Origin: Isoetes taiwanensis
Taxonomy: Eukaryota > Streptophyta > Lycopodiopsida > Isoetales > Isoetaceae
NCBI GenBank assembly: GCA_021234155.1
Contig: JAJEKV010000045.1
Span: 3,588,120-3,652,119, forward strand
Length of the DNA: 64,000 bases
Direction: 5' to 3'
A program made the position numbers and the translations under genes. The stretch's first letter is position 1; each line of letters opens with the position of its first letter. A model generated the notes under the pieces. That model was not told the DNA's origin. It saw nothing but the letters and a program-made list of their open reading frames with translations, and did no database searches. Positions 42,640 to 54,017 of this stretch are shown piece by piece.

Positions 42640-45198
42640 ATGGACGAGTATCAGCATATGGAGCGCTTTGGCATGGACAATGATTTCTCAGATGGGCAGT
42701 GGATAGATGGGGAATTCTACTTCCGGAATCGCAAACCGAAGCGTAAACAAACCAAAGAAGAAGCTCTTTATGGAGTTTTCGATGACAGTGACTCTGATGC
42801 AGATGACTCAAGGAAACGCAAGCGCGATGTTATCAGCAGAAGTGATCTCACCAAACCTGTAAGTTTTATTTCTACCGGAACTGTGATGCCTTCTGAAGAA
42901 ATTGACAAGAATAAGAAGGTAGATGATGCAAATGGTGATTCAGAAAGACCTGGCCTTGGTACTGGAAATGGGGCAGGTTTGGGTTTTCGTTCTGGTGCAT
43001 CTAAAGAGGTTGAGAATGATATTGTAGAGGACTTACTGCCATCTGCTTTTGGGAAACTGATTAAGGAAGGGGCTGAGAGGAGAGAGAGGGAACGGGAGTT
43101 GGCAAAATCCTCGTCTAAGGTTTCAACATCATCTTCGCGGAGTAAGCTGGCCTCAGCGGGTTCTGAACTTGCAGATTTTGAGAAACATACTAAGGGCATA
43201 GGATTTAGACTTCTGGAGAAGATGGGTTATAAAGGTGGAGGGTTGGGAAAGAATGAACAGGGTATAGCTGTTCCTATCGAGGCTAAAATGAGGCCTAAAA
43301 ACATGGGTATGGGCTTCAATGATTTCAAGGAGGTGGTGACAGGTCTGCCCCCTCCACCCGGTATGGAGGAAGCAGAGGACAAAACAAAGGAAGCTAAGGT
43401 GAAAACGAAGGAGAATTTGTGGCTAAGAAAAAGTAAGGCTAAGAAAAAGGAATATGTAACAGCAGTAGAGCTTCTGATGCAGAAACAGGAAAAGGGTATT
43501 GAGACAATTCAGCCCATTCTAGACATGAGAGGTCCCCAGGTTCGAATGATTACAAATTTAGAGAACCTTAATGCAGAACAGACAGATATTGAGGACAATA
43601 CTCCCATGCCAGAGTTACAGCATAACCTGAGGCTCATTGTGGATCTTGTAGAGGCAGACATTCATAACACAGACCGAAAATTACGACAAGAAAGGGAATC
43701 TGTGGCATTCTTGGAAAAGGAGAGAGAAAGGTTGTGCATTGAAGCAGAACGGCAGAAAAAACAAATTAATGCCATGGAAAGTATAATGGTTAGAATAAAA
43801 CATGTACAACAAATTGTTTTCGAAGGCAAGATGACTTTAGACAGTCTTGTGAATACTTTTCAGAAACTAAGAGTGGATTTTAGAGAAGATTATAAACTCC
43901 ATAATCTTTCTGTAATTGCATTGTCCTTTGCACTTCCGCTCATGCATCAGTATTTCCAAGGTTGGGAACCTCTTGTAGATCCTTCTCGTGGTAGAGAAGT
44001 ATTGAAGCTTTGGCAAGGACTCCTCCAGGGTGATAATTTACGGGATCAAGCTATTTTCTCAGATGTGGACATGAGCGGCCCATACACGCAATTAATTATG
44101 GAAGTAGTTTTTCCATTTGTGAGATTAGCTGCTACTAATAGATGGGAACCACGGGATCCAGAACCAATACTCAGGTTTTTGGAAGCTTGGGAAAAGCTTC
44201 TTCCAACATCGGTGATGCAAAGCATTCTTGATCATCTTATCATGCCGAAGCTCATGGCTGCAGTCGATGTTTGGGACCCTCGCATTGAGACTGTTCCTAT
44301 CCATGAATGGTTGCATCCTTGGCTTCCTCTGCTTGGCAACAAAATGGAACCCCTTTACATGCCCATCCGTTTTAAGTTGGGAACTGCATTGCAAGCTTGG
44401 CACCCCAGTGACTCTTCAGCTTATGCTTTGTTATCACCATGGCAGCCTGTTTTTGATTCTGGAAGTTGGGAGCAGATGATAGTGCGCTCCATACTTCCAA
44501 AGCTGATATATACCCTCCAATCTGAGCTAGTTGTGAATCCAGCAAATCAGCAAATCGAACCTTTCAACTGGGTCATGGCATGGGCAACTGCAGTTCCTAT
44601 CCATCATATGGTAGGAATACTGGAAACGTGGTTCTTTCCCCAGTGGCAGCAGGTTTTATATCACTGGCTCTGTGGTAATCCCAATTTTGATGAGGTAACA
44701 CAATGGTATCTAGGGTGGAAGGCACTCTTGCCTGCGGAACTGGTCATAAACGACCGGATTCAACGACAGCTTACTATTGCCTTAGAAATGATGAATCAAG
44801 CTGTTGAAGGTGCACCGGTTGTTCAACCTGGAGCTAGAGAAAATGTGAGTTATTTACGCGTAACAGAACAACGGCAGTTTGAGAGTCAGCAGCATGCAGC
44901 AACAAATGTATACTCCCAACAGCATGGCACAGGCCTTATGGAAAATGGCATAGCTTCTGCTGATATGAGCCTGAAGGAAATTGTTGACACTTTTGCACAG
45001 GATAATGATGTTCAATTTTTGCCAAAACTAGGCAGGATGCATGAAGGCTTACAGGTCTACGGGTTTGGTGCAGTAAGCATATGTATAGATTCTGCCAAAC
45101 AGGTAATGCTAGCACAGGATTCTGATAGGTGGCAGTCTGTATCACTAGAACAACTCTTGAATATGCATCGCAGCCGAGGTGGAAGTAGATGGAAGTAA
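42640..45198 (+). CDS. TFIP11: TFIP11/NTR1-like G-patch protein, spliceosome disassembly factor
   Basis: An intact 852-residue intronless gene. Residues 1-100: tuftelin-interacting-protein N-terminal domain (MERFGMDNDF, QWIDGEFYFR) with basic nuclear-localisation clusters (KPKRKQ at about 32, RKRKRD at about 58). Residues about 182-228: a G-patch (KGIGFRLLEKMGYKGGGLGK), the motif that activates the DEAH helicase Prp43. Residues about 335-390: coiled coil rich in Glu/Lys/Arg. Residues about 395-700: GCFC domain with repeated W-P/W-E segments (WEPLVDPSRG, LDHLIMPKLMAAVDVWDP, WLHPWLPLLG). The C-terminus ends RGGSRWK. Human TFIP11 and plant STIPL1/NTR1 have the same order and similar length; they release the intron lariat with Prp43 in the nucleus. 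An in-frame start at 42523 exists, but 42640 gives the conserved N-terminus. No disabling change. Confidence 0.95.
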   Translation: MDEYQHMERFGMDNDFSDGQWIDGEFYFRNRKPKRKQTKEEALYGVFDDSDSDADDSRKRKRDVISRSDLTKPVSFISTGTVMPSEEIDKNKKVDDANGDSERPGLGTGNGAGLGFRSGASKEVENDIVEDLLPSAFGKLIKEGAERRERERELAKSSSKVSTSSSRSKLASAGSELADFEKHTKGIGFRLLEKMGYKGGGLGKNEQGIAVPIEAKMRPKNMGMGFNDFKEVVTGLPPPPGMEEAEDKTKEAKVKTKENLWLRKSKAKKKEYVTAVELLMQKQEKGIETIQPILDMRGPQVRMITNLENLNAEQTDIEDNTPMPELQHNLRLIVDLVEADIHNTDRKLRQERESVAFLEKERERLCIEAERQKKQINAMESIMVRIKHVQQIVFEGKMTLDSLVNTFQKLRVDFREDYKLHNLSVIALSFALPLMHQYFQGWEPLVDPSRGREVLKLWQGLLQGDNLRDQAIFSDVDMSGPYTQLIMEVVFPFVRLAATNRWEPRDPEPILRFLEAWEKLLPTSVMQSILDHLIMPKLMAAVDVWDPRIETVPIHEWLHPWLPLLGNKMEPLYMPIRFKLGTALQAWHPSDSSAYALLSPWQPVFDSGSWEQMIVRSILPKLIYTLQSELVVNPANQQIEPFNWVMAWATAVPIHHMVGILETWFFPQWQQVLYHWLCGNPNFDEVTQWYLGWKALLPAELVINDRIQRQLTIALEMMNQAVEGAPVVQPGARENVSYLRVTEQRQFESQQHAATNVYSQQHGTGLMENGIASADMSLKEIVDTFAQDNDVQFLPKLGRMHEGLQVYGFGAVSICIDSAKQVMLAQDSDRWQSVSLEQLLNMHRSRGGSRWK

Positions 45199-46440
45199 AT
45201 GAGCATGTGCTGAAGTTTGTATATGCTCTGGTCACTGCAGAAATGGTAGTTTGTCCAACCAGTACATTGCTTACTTGACGAGTCATTCTTTCTAACACGA
45301 CGTTGAATGGTTGCTGTTGCTGTCAAAATGGATGGTCTCACATATTGAGCTGGAAGATAAGAGTTGCATCGTTCGGAACTTTTACGATGCTATCTTATAA
45401 TGTGCGGGCTGATCTCTAGGCAACAAATGAGATGTAGGGAGATTGTAGGTTATCATGCAGATATTGTGTCTACGTGAGGTAGCAACTCATCCTGCATATT
45501 GTACTCATAAGTATTTTGACAGTGGAAAATTAATTGAATATGCTTTGTACAGCTTTGTCAATGCATATGCATTCTTTGTTTTGCTCTTATGCTATAAAGC
45601 TTGTGAGGTCAGTTTGGGGAAGGTTTTTATGAGATAGCACATCAAAAGAACATACTCTTTGCGCACAGGCAAGATATGGCCTAACAATTGTATGACTGCA
45701 ATGCCTGGGGTGAATTATTGTCATATTCTATAACTTTTATAATGCATAAAATTCGTCTCTTTTTGTGAAGCGGCACTGCTGACCGCCGCCTCCTGCTCTG
45801 TTTCTTGCTCTTGCATTGCAGCTGTATTTTGTAAGCAGGGCTCTGTTGTAAGATCGCCAATGCTTTTAAATCCACTGCAGTCAATGCTTGTAAATTGTAA
45901 ATACTTGCAGACTGGTTAGTTTTCTAAGTCGGGCAGTGCCTCTCTCTTAAGTGGATCTTCATACACAGAATTTCTGCAGGGATTTGTGGGCCATAGCCAG
46001 ATGCGCAGGCCTCACTCAAAGGCACAGTCTAAGAATGATCCCTTTAATTTTGTTTGTGCCTGCAAGTACAAGATTGTAATCATTTGAGGCACCTTGATCA
46101 AGCATTGCAAAACACAAATCAGAAGAAAGCTGCTGTAAATAGGATGGCAAACGGAGTTAAAACTCCCCAAAAGCCGAGACGAATTCAGATTCGACAGAGC
46201 CCACATTGCAAAAATTGGACGAGAATGCAAAAGGTTCTGTTACTTGAAGCAGGGCTCTGTTATTTCAAGTTTTTGTAAGCAACCCTCTGTCACTCGAAGT
46301 TTTTTGTAAGCAGGGATGTATTTCTTCTGAGCTTGCTTTGTTAATTGGCAAAGATTTGAAAGGTTCGGCAATGTTTTCCCTGTTTTTTGAAGGTCCGGCA
46401 CCTTAAATTTTCTTTGTTTCTTGGGAAATTTACCAAAATA
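45199..46440. other. 3' flank of the TFIP11-like gene and intergenic stretch
   Basis: Holds the 3' UTR (extent not fixed). Near 45830-46320 the phrase gtaagcagggctctgtt and variants (gaagcagggctctgttatttcaag, gtaagcaaccctctgtcactcgaag) recur. No gene recognised. Confidence 0.4.
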
Positions 46441-46467
46441 ACCTTAATTGTTCACTTAATTCCCAAA

Positions 46468-47083
46468 AAGCCCTTTGTATTTTTGAAATTCCCGAATTGC
46501 CCTAAATTCTTAAGTATTTTCCCAAATAGCCCTTTGTATTCAAAAAATCATCAAAAAGCACGTATTTACATAGAGAATCATTTTTTACAGAGGAAGTATT
46601 TCCTATAGAGAATAAATTGGAAAATAAATTTTAGAATATCATTATGACAAAAATGCAACAGAAATGTCAAATAGGATTTCTGCAACTGCGTTCATGTTGT
46701 ACCACGTTACCACAATGTGTGCACTTGTACACACGCTTTTCTCTATTCCTATCTTCTGCCTTATCCCGTTTTCTTTTAGGCCTGCCAGGAGGACGACATG
46801 TTGCAGAGGCAGCATTTCATTATTTCTAAGTTCAATATTTGAAGGATAAATAGCTCCAACATATCAATAGCAAAATGAGCTTTACAAGTAACCTAGGATG
46901 GATATGAAGCAGCTTTTCCTTCAATACGATTTTTGTAAAAGCATTAAATTAGTTGGCTTCGATCATTTCTAGTATTGGAATGATAGGTTTATCTCTAGTG
47001 ATTTTTAAATTACAAAGGGCTATTTGGGAAAATACTTAAGAATTAAGGGCCTTTTAGGAATTTCAAAAATACGAAGGGAATTT
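46468..47083. mobile_element. Long inverted repeat (foldback, MITE-like)
   Basis: The left arm 46468-46538 (ccctttgtatttttgaaatt to cccaaatagccctttgta) and the right arm 47011-47083 (tacaaagggctatttggg to caaaaatacgaaggg) are reverse complements at about 85 % over some 70 bases, with a perfect inner stretch of about 35 bases around ttcttaagtattttccc. The 470-base interior codes for nothing recognisable. Confidence 0.75.
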
Positions 47084-48377
47084 CCCTTGTTTCTTCATTG
47101 GTCTTACATGTTTCTTTATCGATATTTTCTCAATGCAAGCACAGCGGCACTGCATGTAAGGGGAAGCCAGAGTCACATGCCATGTTTCATGCGTAATTCA
47201 CCCAGGCATTTATTACGTCAAGTAATGCACACCTTGAAGAGATTCCAACGTATAATTTTTAAGGAAGCCTGCCAGCCGAGGTGGCGCACGAGCGGCAGAA
47301 CCGTCTCAAAAGTTACATGTTGAATTCCGGCGTGCATTACCTAGTACATAGTGATGTAGATGAAAACGAAAATGAAAATGAGACTCGTTGTTACTAGGGA
47401 CCATGAAACAAGGCAAGTAGTAGACTATCACGAAATCATACTGTGCTCACAACAAACTCATGTAAATATGCTGATAACTTAAGCGATTTAACGCTTGTAA
47501 GGTCAGCAGCATAAGGTTGTTGATATTGTCACATCATCTACGATGGTGTTTTCTGCAAAAGTCGCAGGCCAAACAAATTGTTTGATCTTGGTCTATAATC
47601 AGATCGTGTACGAAAAACATGAAATAGCTGTGGAAGGGTTCAATGGACACGTCTAGTCTGTTGTTGATGCAACGGACTATAAAACAGTTCAGAGCTAGGC
47701 CCATGGAGTGAGCAACCGCTCCTCTATAAAAACACTACCTGCTGCCAGAGAGATAAATTGGTGCTTGGAAGGAGCTACTTAGTGACTAGGTGGCTTGGTT
47801 GATGTGAGGTGATTTTGACACGATGGACAAGGTGCCACATCTAAAATTAGACGCGATTAAGAGAAGGCTCAGTTGTGTGCAGAAACTTTTTGACACAGCA
47901 AAAAGACTCGTAAGTGTTCAATTTGAGTTTGAAGCTAAAAGATAGAATTTGCAATTATAAACATCAGGGTAAGTGGATGAGCATTCTGTCATTTTCTTAA
48001 TTCATTCTTCTCCAAAATGACAGATGGGTTCAACAAACCTGTAGAATCCGGTGAGAAGCTTACCTTGACATGCATAGAATCCGGGCTTCCCCGACTTCCA
48101 GGAATCCGGCCGCACCACCGGCGCTCCCGATTTGCGGTAGGGGGAAGCAAGAATGGCTTCCCCCATTCCGTTCTACATCACATCTAGTCAAGCTACTATG
48201 GAATTAATAACGCATCATCCTTCAGACACTATCCTTAAGAACATATTACATAGAACAATTCAACAATGGGTGTATAAATGGCTTGATAGTATAGGCCCCA
48301 GTATACATACAAGGTGCCGCATCTAAAATTAGATGCAGTTATGAGAGGGCGGAGTTGTGTGCAAAAACTTTTTGTTA

Positions 48378-48513
48378 GGAATAATGGGCGCAGGCAGGCC
48401 CTTACGCAGGGCTCGGGCATGGCTCGCCACGCCGGGCTCGCCACGCCCTTACACTGCGTAAGGGGCGAGCCATGCCGGAGCCCTGCGTAAGGGCCTGCCT
48501 GCGCCCATTATCC
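48378..48513. repeat. Giant GC-rich hairpin with arms of about 50 bases
   Basis: The left arm 48378-48428 and right arm 48464-48513 are reverse complements with one mismatch and one single-base indel (left: AATGGGCGCAGGCAGGCCC, TTACGCAGGGCTC, GGCATGGCTCGCC). The 35-base loop includes a further CTGCGTAAG that can pair with the left arm's CTTACGCAG. It is GC-rich in AT-rich surroundings and inserted in one copy of the duplicated block. Confidence 0.9.
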
Positions 48514-48522
48514 AACGTAAAA

Positions 48523-48688
48523 TTAGGGGGGAGAACTTTTTGTTGCCACGTGGCATCATCGCAGCCACAAAACTTGAAAAAACCATTATCAGCCAAAGAG
48601 AGGAAGTGCCGGAGGAGAGGTAAGCCAGCCACAAGAGATTACCTGTTTTAATATGGGCTGAAATATGGTGAAATGTTCTCCCCCCTAA
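48523..48688. mobile_element. MITE with 14-bp terminal inverted repeats
   Basis: TTAGGGGGGAGAAC at 48523-48536 and its perfect reverse complement at 48675-48688 bound 166 bases. Short A-rich flanks are on both sides, so the target duplication is ambiguous. A palindromic GCCACGTGGC lies inside at about 48548-48557. It starts 10 bases after the giant hairpin. Confidence 0.7.
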
Positions 48689-48942
48689 AAAAGACTGTTA
48701 AGTGTTCAATTTGAGTTTGAAGCTAAAAGATTGAATTTGCAATTATAAACATCTAGTCAAGCTACTCTATGGAATTAATAATGCATCCTCCTTCAGATAC
48801 TATCCTTAAGCCTTTGCATGATCACAAGGCAAACATATTACATAGAACAATTCAACAATGGGTGTATAAATGGCTTGATAATGTAGGCCCCAGTATACAT
48901 AATAATGACTGTACTATTTACAAATATGACAGATTCAGTCAA

Positions 48943-51900
48943 CTAAAATTTCCAAATGAGGCCATACACTTTTAGAGCTCCAGCTATGAGGCACCAAAAT
49001 ACAATTTCAAATAATACATAAGCCAGTAATGCCCATCGTTTTGAAGGAATCAAGTAATTGAAAATATCTTCCTTTACAAAGGAAACCTGCAAATCAAATT
49101 GCATCAGGCAGTTTTCATGACAAAACGAAAAATGCAAATCTGGTTTGTAATGTCCTAATATGGAGATGTTGAGATATGATTTAAAAAATGTAAAATAGAA
49201 AATATTAAACCAGACAATAAATGACTAGATCCTTTCTCTCTTTAGGCCATCAGGAGTCCTTGATAAAAGCTCCCTAACCCAATTTACCTGTTCATAAATT
49301 AGAAGTGCCTAATGTCAGTCTTATAAGAATATTATAAGTTGCTCAAACATAAGTATAGATTATTATTATTATTATTATTATTGTTATTGTCCTTAAAATC
49401 TTGAAGCTCCATAGCCTACTCAGAAAAAAGGATGAGTAGAATTTTTAATTAAACCCCTCCATACAACCAAAAGTTGAAGCAGTTTAATAAAGTAAACAGT
49501 TGACAAAAAAACTTCAACCACTGAACCTCCACTAGGACTTGCGCCCCTCTCACGAGATTTCTAACAGAAACACATCGTGTAAAAGAAAAGTGTGCTGCAT
49601 TAATGCAGCCAGATTGCTCTGCTGTAATGAGCATGCCCTTGAATTAAATAACTCAAGGACTTGTTCCATCATGAAATGTGAGGCTGGTCACATGACCATG
49701 TCCGACATTTACACAGATTGCTCTTGCTGTCTGAAGGGCATATATGAGTGCCTTCCTTTTCTCTCCTTTACTAAGAAGAATAATCAAAATGGAAAACTAG
49801 AAGCACATAATGAGCAGACAAAAAGGAAACATACCAGGTTGTTCTCAGGCACGTTCCAGTAAAACCCTTGCACAATTAAAACTAGAAGATCACATGCAAC
49901 CAGTACAAAAATCAGCAACGAATTTGTTCCCATCCACTCAAGCAGATAAGTAGGGAATCTCCAGTAATAGATATCAGCCTGTAGGGAAAAACAAAACATA
50001 ACACTAATTTATTGCCAATGTAATACGCAAATCATGTACGTGTTTATCTAGAACAAATAAACAATCTTGGAGTGCCTAATATGCTCAACCTTTCTGTGAG
50101 ATATTGCAGGCTATGACATAGAGGATATCTTACGAGCAACTATGCACTGCGCATAAAATAGATTCATATACTCACAAGGATATAGAAACCAGAGAAGACG
50201 AATCCGGCAGCGCCTGCAGTAAAACACATATAGCTGAAGGTGTAGAGCGGCTTGTTCATGTGCATTCCTACAACCGCCATCAGAAATAAATCAAATAGGA
50301 CTTGCTTCCAGGAACTCTCAAAGAAGCATGCAGGCCATAAAATAATACCTAGACAGTGCAGTAGGATCCCAGTAACCAGAAGCACCAATGATGGAATAAT
50401 CCAATGAAAAAGTCTTGCCTTGTGTCCCTGATGTAAGTGGAAAGCGACAAAAATTAATTCGGATATGTGAACCACATACCACAATAATACAGAAAGACAC
50501 TTCATACAATGGCATTCTCAGAGACAGAGATGATGGCATTCTCAGAGGTGGCTAGACAGAGAGAATGTCATGCATAATTTGGTTACAGCACATGATGAAT
50601 TTGTTGCTTACCTATGCTAAAATTAACCCCGGCCTTCTTAGTTCATAAACCTGGAACTCTTGGATGAGGCCAATAGCCAAAAACCACTGTTCCAGTGACC
50701 AGAAGCCAACCAAACAGCAAACATTTACAAATGTGGAACAAATAACATTTGTCATCAACTACGAACCTTCATGAAGACAAGAACGCGTCCATAATGCAAG
50801 CCAATGAAGCAGGTAACCACTGCTGACACGGAACTGTAGAAGCGGACAAGCCATTATGATCTTCATTGTATAACCAGATGTTGAAAACTATAATAGTTTT
50901 GGCATTAAGAGCTATATGAAAATTAAATAGGAACATTCAAATGATAAGATGAAAATTTTGAACATTTTGGCATCTCATTGTATTGACCAATCCTAAGTTA
51001 GGGATTGTGTCATAGGTGGCCATTGAGTTACACTTTTTAGGGACATATATACATTAATTTAGCTCATGGCAAATTGCACAGAAATGCTGACATATCAAAA
51101 AAAATGCAAGAGCAGAAAGACAGAAAAAATACGCGCTTTGCCATTTCATTCGTGGTACACATTTCTAAGTTATGCACTTTGTCATAGCTTACTATATAAA
51201 TCAAATGACTCTTGCACTTTTTTAGAATATACATGAATTTATAGCATTCATGAGAAATTGCCCCTGGGTGCTGACAAATAAGGAAAAAAGCAATGATGGG
51301 AAGACAGAAACACGGGATGGCATCCATTCACTTGGGATTTTAGGCAACATCTTCTCAAACTTTAGTCGTGAACAGGATCTTATGCAGCCAGGGACACGTG
51401 GAGGTGTTAATAGAAGCAGTGTGAAACAAATACTTTCCTATTAATTCAGGACTAACAAGTTCACAAGGAAGTGACATTGTGCCCTAGGACTTTTACAGAA
51501 ACCAGCAAAATGTGGAGGAAAAGTAATTGTCTACATGGGATCACACCTGAGAATGCCTTCCGGATCAAATGGTGCCTGACACCAAAGTGGTGCATCTGAT
51601 GGAGAAGGCCCATAATCAGGAGAGTTTATACTGCAAGCCTGGACAGGAAATGGAAATATTTAATAACTGTGTATAAGAACATTACACTATTGACGGAAAA
51701 AAGGAAACTTAGAACACCTTAGTTCGTTGATACATCGGCTTCTGATAAAGATGGTTGATGCCCAGAAGGAGACGGTCAATATATCCAACGGCATTGCAGT
51801 CTGGACCAAGGTCGCCCCTGACTCCACATTTCACCTAAGAAAATAGTAAGCATAACTACTATATCCTAAAGCTAATATGCTTCAAACTATCAGAGCAAAA

Positions 51901-54017
51901 AATTTCTACCAACCCAAATTCTATACTTATTCTGTCATTCCATCCACTTGCTTTGCCTTCTGTTGCCACAAATTGTAAGCAGTTCATGGAACACCAAAAG
52001 TCAGATAAAGGTCCAAAAAAGTGGATCATTAGCTTATCTTCTGCCCATTTATTGACCTCTCCTAAAACCTAGTTTTCATGTGTATGATTGCCGAACAAAG
52101 CCAAGTCAATTAAAGAGACATTATATTCAGCTTCTGTGCTTTTATTAGGATCACTATACAAACATCTCATGTTCTTATAAGTGATGGTATATTTAAGCCT
52201 TCTCATCAAGAAAGATGCAAACATCTCTGGCATCTCTGCAAGAACGTCTACTTGATGTATGATATGAGGAATATGCCAAGTCTGTCTGCTTATTGCATTG
52301 TGCAAATGGTGGAACAACTTTCAGGGCTCATCAAGTTAAAAAGGCCACAGTATTTTTAACTATAAATGCAGTAACAAATAAAGAAAGAACATACAGTCAG
52401 GGGTGCCGGTGAGATAAGAGGCTTCTGAAACTGCCAATCAGGTACGTATATGCCATAAAGCATTACAAGGTAAAATGCTGCCAATAGTGATGCAACAGTC
52501 CTGTTTCATTCGATTAATTACCCACGTCAAGGGACAAGAAAATTTACTTACAAAATCCAAGAAGTAAAATTGTTGGGATATAAACAACGAGGCCAAAAGA
52601 AGAAATATATAACCTTTGGAAGAAAATTACTCACCAGTGGGCTGTGCAAGACTTGACGATAGCAAATTGTCCACCTTCAGAGACAATGGGACCCTTTGGC
52701 AACCAAATTTCACATATGCTCACCAAGACATAAGCAAATGCAATCCTCTGCAGGAATTAAAAAGTTTGAGAAACGACATACAAAATGGGCAGAATTAGGA
52801 AGTACTCTACAAAGCATGAATGAAACTTAAAAAGTGTTATATTTGGGCGAAGCTTCTAATGCATATGAGGCACCATTCCTGCTTTCAAAATAAAGTTTGC
52901 TGTGGTTAAAACAGTTCCATTGGTGATCTCCAGTGCCAACATGAAAGTTAATTCAGTGCTGGAATTTTTAATGGCTTAGATGTTCTAGTATAATTGACCG
53001 TAAAAATGAGCATGAACAAGTAAAGAATGATGTTGATCTTAAAAATGTGATGGGTATATCTAAGGGTCAAACCTGAAGAATGCCACACAATCTTAAGCGA
53101 TTAACATCGATTCCATAGTCCAGATGATTTACTCCATGAAAGTAGCCACCTGCAAGCATATTTTAGTTATCTTTCTTGATAGGGAAAAGACTGACAAGGA
53201 ATGGGTCTTGGGTTGTACCTTGCAGCACAATACCCAGAATAAACAGTTTTATGCTCCGGATAACAGCTTTTTCAGTCGCAACTCTTTTATTCGTTATCCT
53301 CTGGCATAATTGTTAAGACAATTTAAATCATAGGACACAAATAAACCACATAATTCTAATCCCGTTGAGGTGATTACTTACTTCAGTTAAGGACATCCAT
53401 ATAAGCAAGAGAAAATAGAAAATATACTTGCTCGTGCCAGTTCGTTTTAAGAACATCTAAATTTTTTCCTGTATTTAGGTCTCACTAAGCCAGTTCTTAT
53501 TTCTTACGCACAACCATTTCCCATTCCATTCAGAAGACCTTCATCAATTCAGCACTCTACAAAGGCGTGCATCAAAATAGAGGTACAAAGGAAAGAAAAT
53601 ACACCTTATAAGCCAATGGTATGGCCATCCCGACTATAAACAGAAAAAATGGCATCACGAGATCTGCAATTGTCACACCATCCCAAGGTGAATGGTTAAT
53701 GCTGGGCCATAACCCTCCTGCATTGTCCACCAAAATCATCATCTGTAGTGCCGCAAGACCAACAGTTATATAGATTGGATCAAGAAAAAAGAAAAAAAAA
53801 GAAAAAAGAAAAAAATGAAGCAGTGGCAAGAACCCAGATAGAGACATACAGCAATACTGAGGCCACGAAAAATGTCAAGGGAAACCAGTCGTTCCTTGGA
53901 ACTAAGGACTATCTTGGGCTGCTGGTCCGGTAGTTGCTCAGGATCAAGGGCAATTGAATTGGTTAGTGCACATTCGACGTCCCCATCTGGAGAAAGCAAT
54001 GGGGCCGCCTGATCCAT
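48943..54017 (-). CDS. HGSNAT/NagX-like multipass membrane acyltransferase, 13 exons
   Basis: Exons on the minus strand: 54017-53850, 53742-53605, 53300-53219, 53149-53073, 52747-52635, 52500-52395, 51834-51718, 51638-51547, 50833-50767, 50427-50349, 50267-50176, 49978-49835, 49086-48943. Every intron is GT...AG, all phases agree, and the sum is 472 codons plus TAG (48943-48945), the usual length for plant members. Conserved blocks: RLVSLDIFRGLSIA, MMILVDNAGG, INHSPWDG (the His matches the acetylated His of human HGSNAT by family knowledge), DLVMPFFLFIVGMAIPLA, LRLCGILQRIA, CNAVGYIDRLLLGINHLY, DPEGIL, GHKARLFHWI, FSYMCFTAGAAG. About ten membrane helices. Human HGSNAT acetylates heparan glucosamine in lysosomes; plants lack heparan sulfate, so the substrate is unknown. 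ATG 54015-54017 chosen; a CTTGCAG-like acceptor just upstream suggests a 5' UTR intron. Confidence 0.93.
49225..49287 (-). other. Possible alternative terminal exon of the HGSNAT-like gene
   Basis: After an ACAG acceptor, GTAAATTGGGTTAGG begins a 20-codon frame VNWVRELLSRTPDGLKRERI ending in TAG at 49225-49227. Joined to the exon ending PENNL it would read NNLVNWVREL, which resembles this position in homologues (N-T-L-I-N-W-I-R-E) better than the constitutive last exon's NNLVSFVKED. It would truncate the protein before the last membrane helix. It could be a decoy or an unrelated repeat. Confidence 0.3.
49361..49391. repeat. (ATT)n microsatellite in the last intron
   Basis: About nine ATT/GTT units within the intron between exons 12 and 13. 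Confidence 0.85.

Larger units (their letters stand above)
47827..48912. repeat. Duplicated block with different insertions in each copy
   Basis: Module 1 (gacaaggtgcc to cagaaactttttg) occurs at 47827-47893 and 48309-48375. Module 2 (gtaagtgttcaatttgagt to aattataaacatc) occurs at about 47910-47967 and 48698-48752. Module 3 (tagtcaagctact to ccccagtatacata) occurs at 48184-48308 and 48753-48902. The order 1-2-3 is repeated. Copy 1 carries about 210 extra bases between modules 2 and 3 (47968-48183), while copy 2 carries about 320 extra bases between modules 1 and 2 (the giant hairpin and the MITE). Confidence 0.8.

Noticed and set aside
48378-48688. Third member of the A/B foldback family
   Set aside because: It has a hairpin, inverted repeats and a CACGTGG, but the loop, the inner ends of the repeats and the order of parts differ from A and B.
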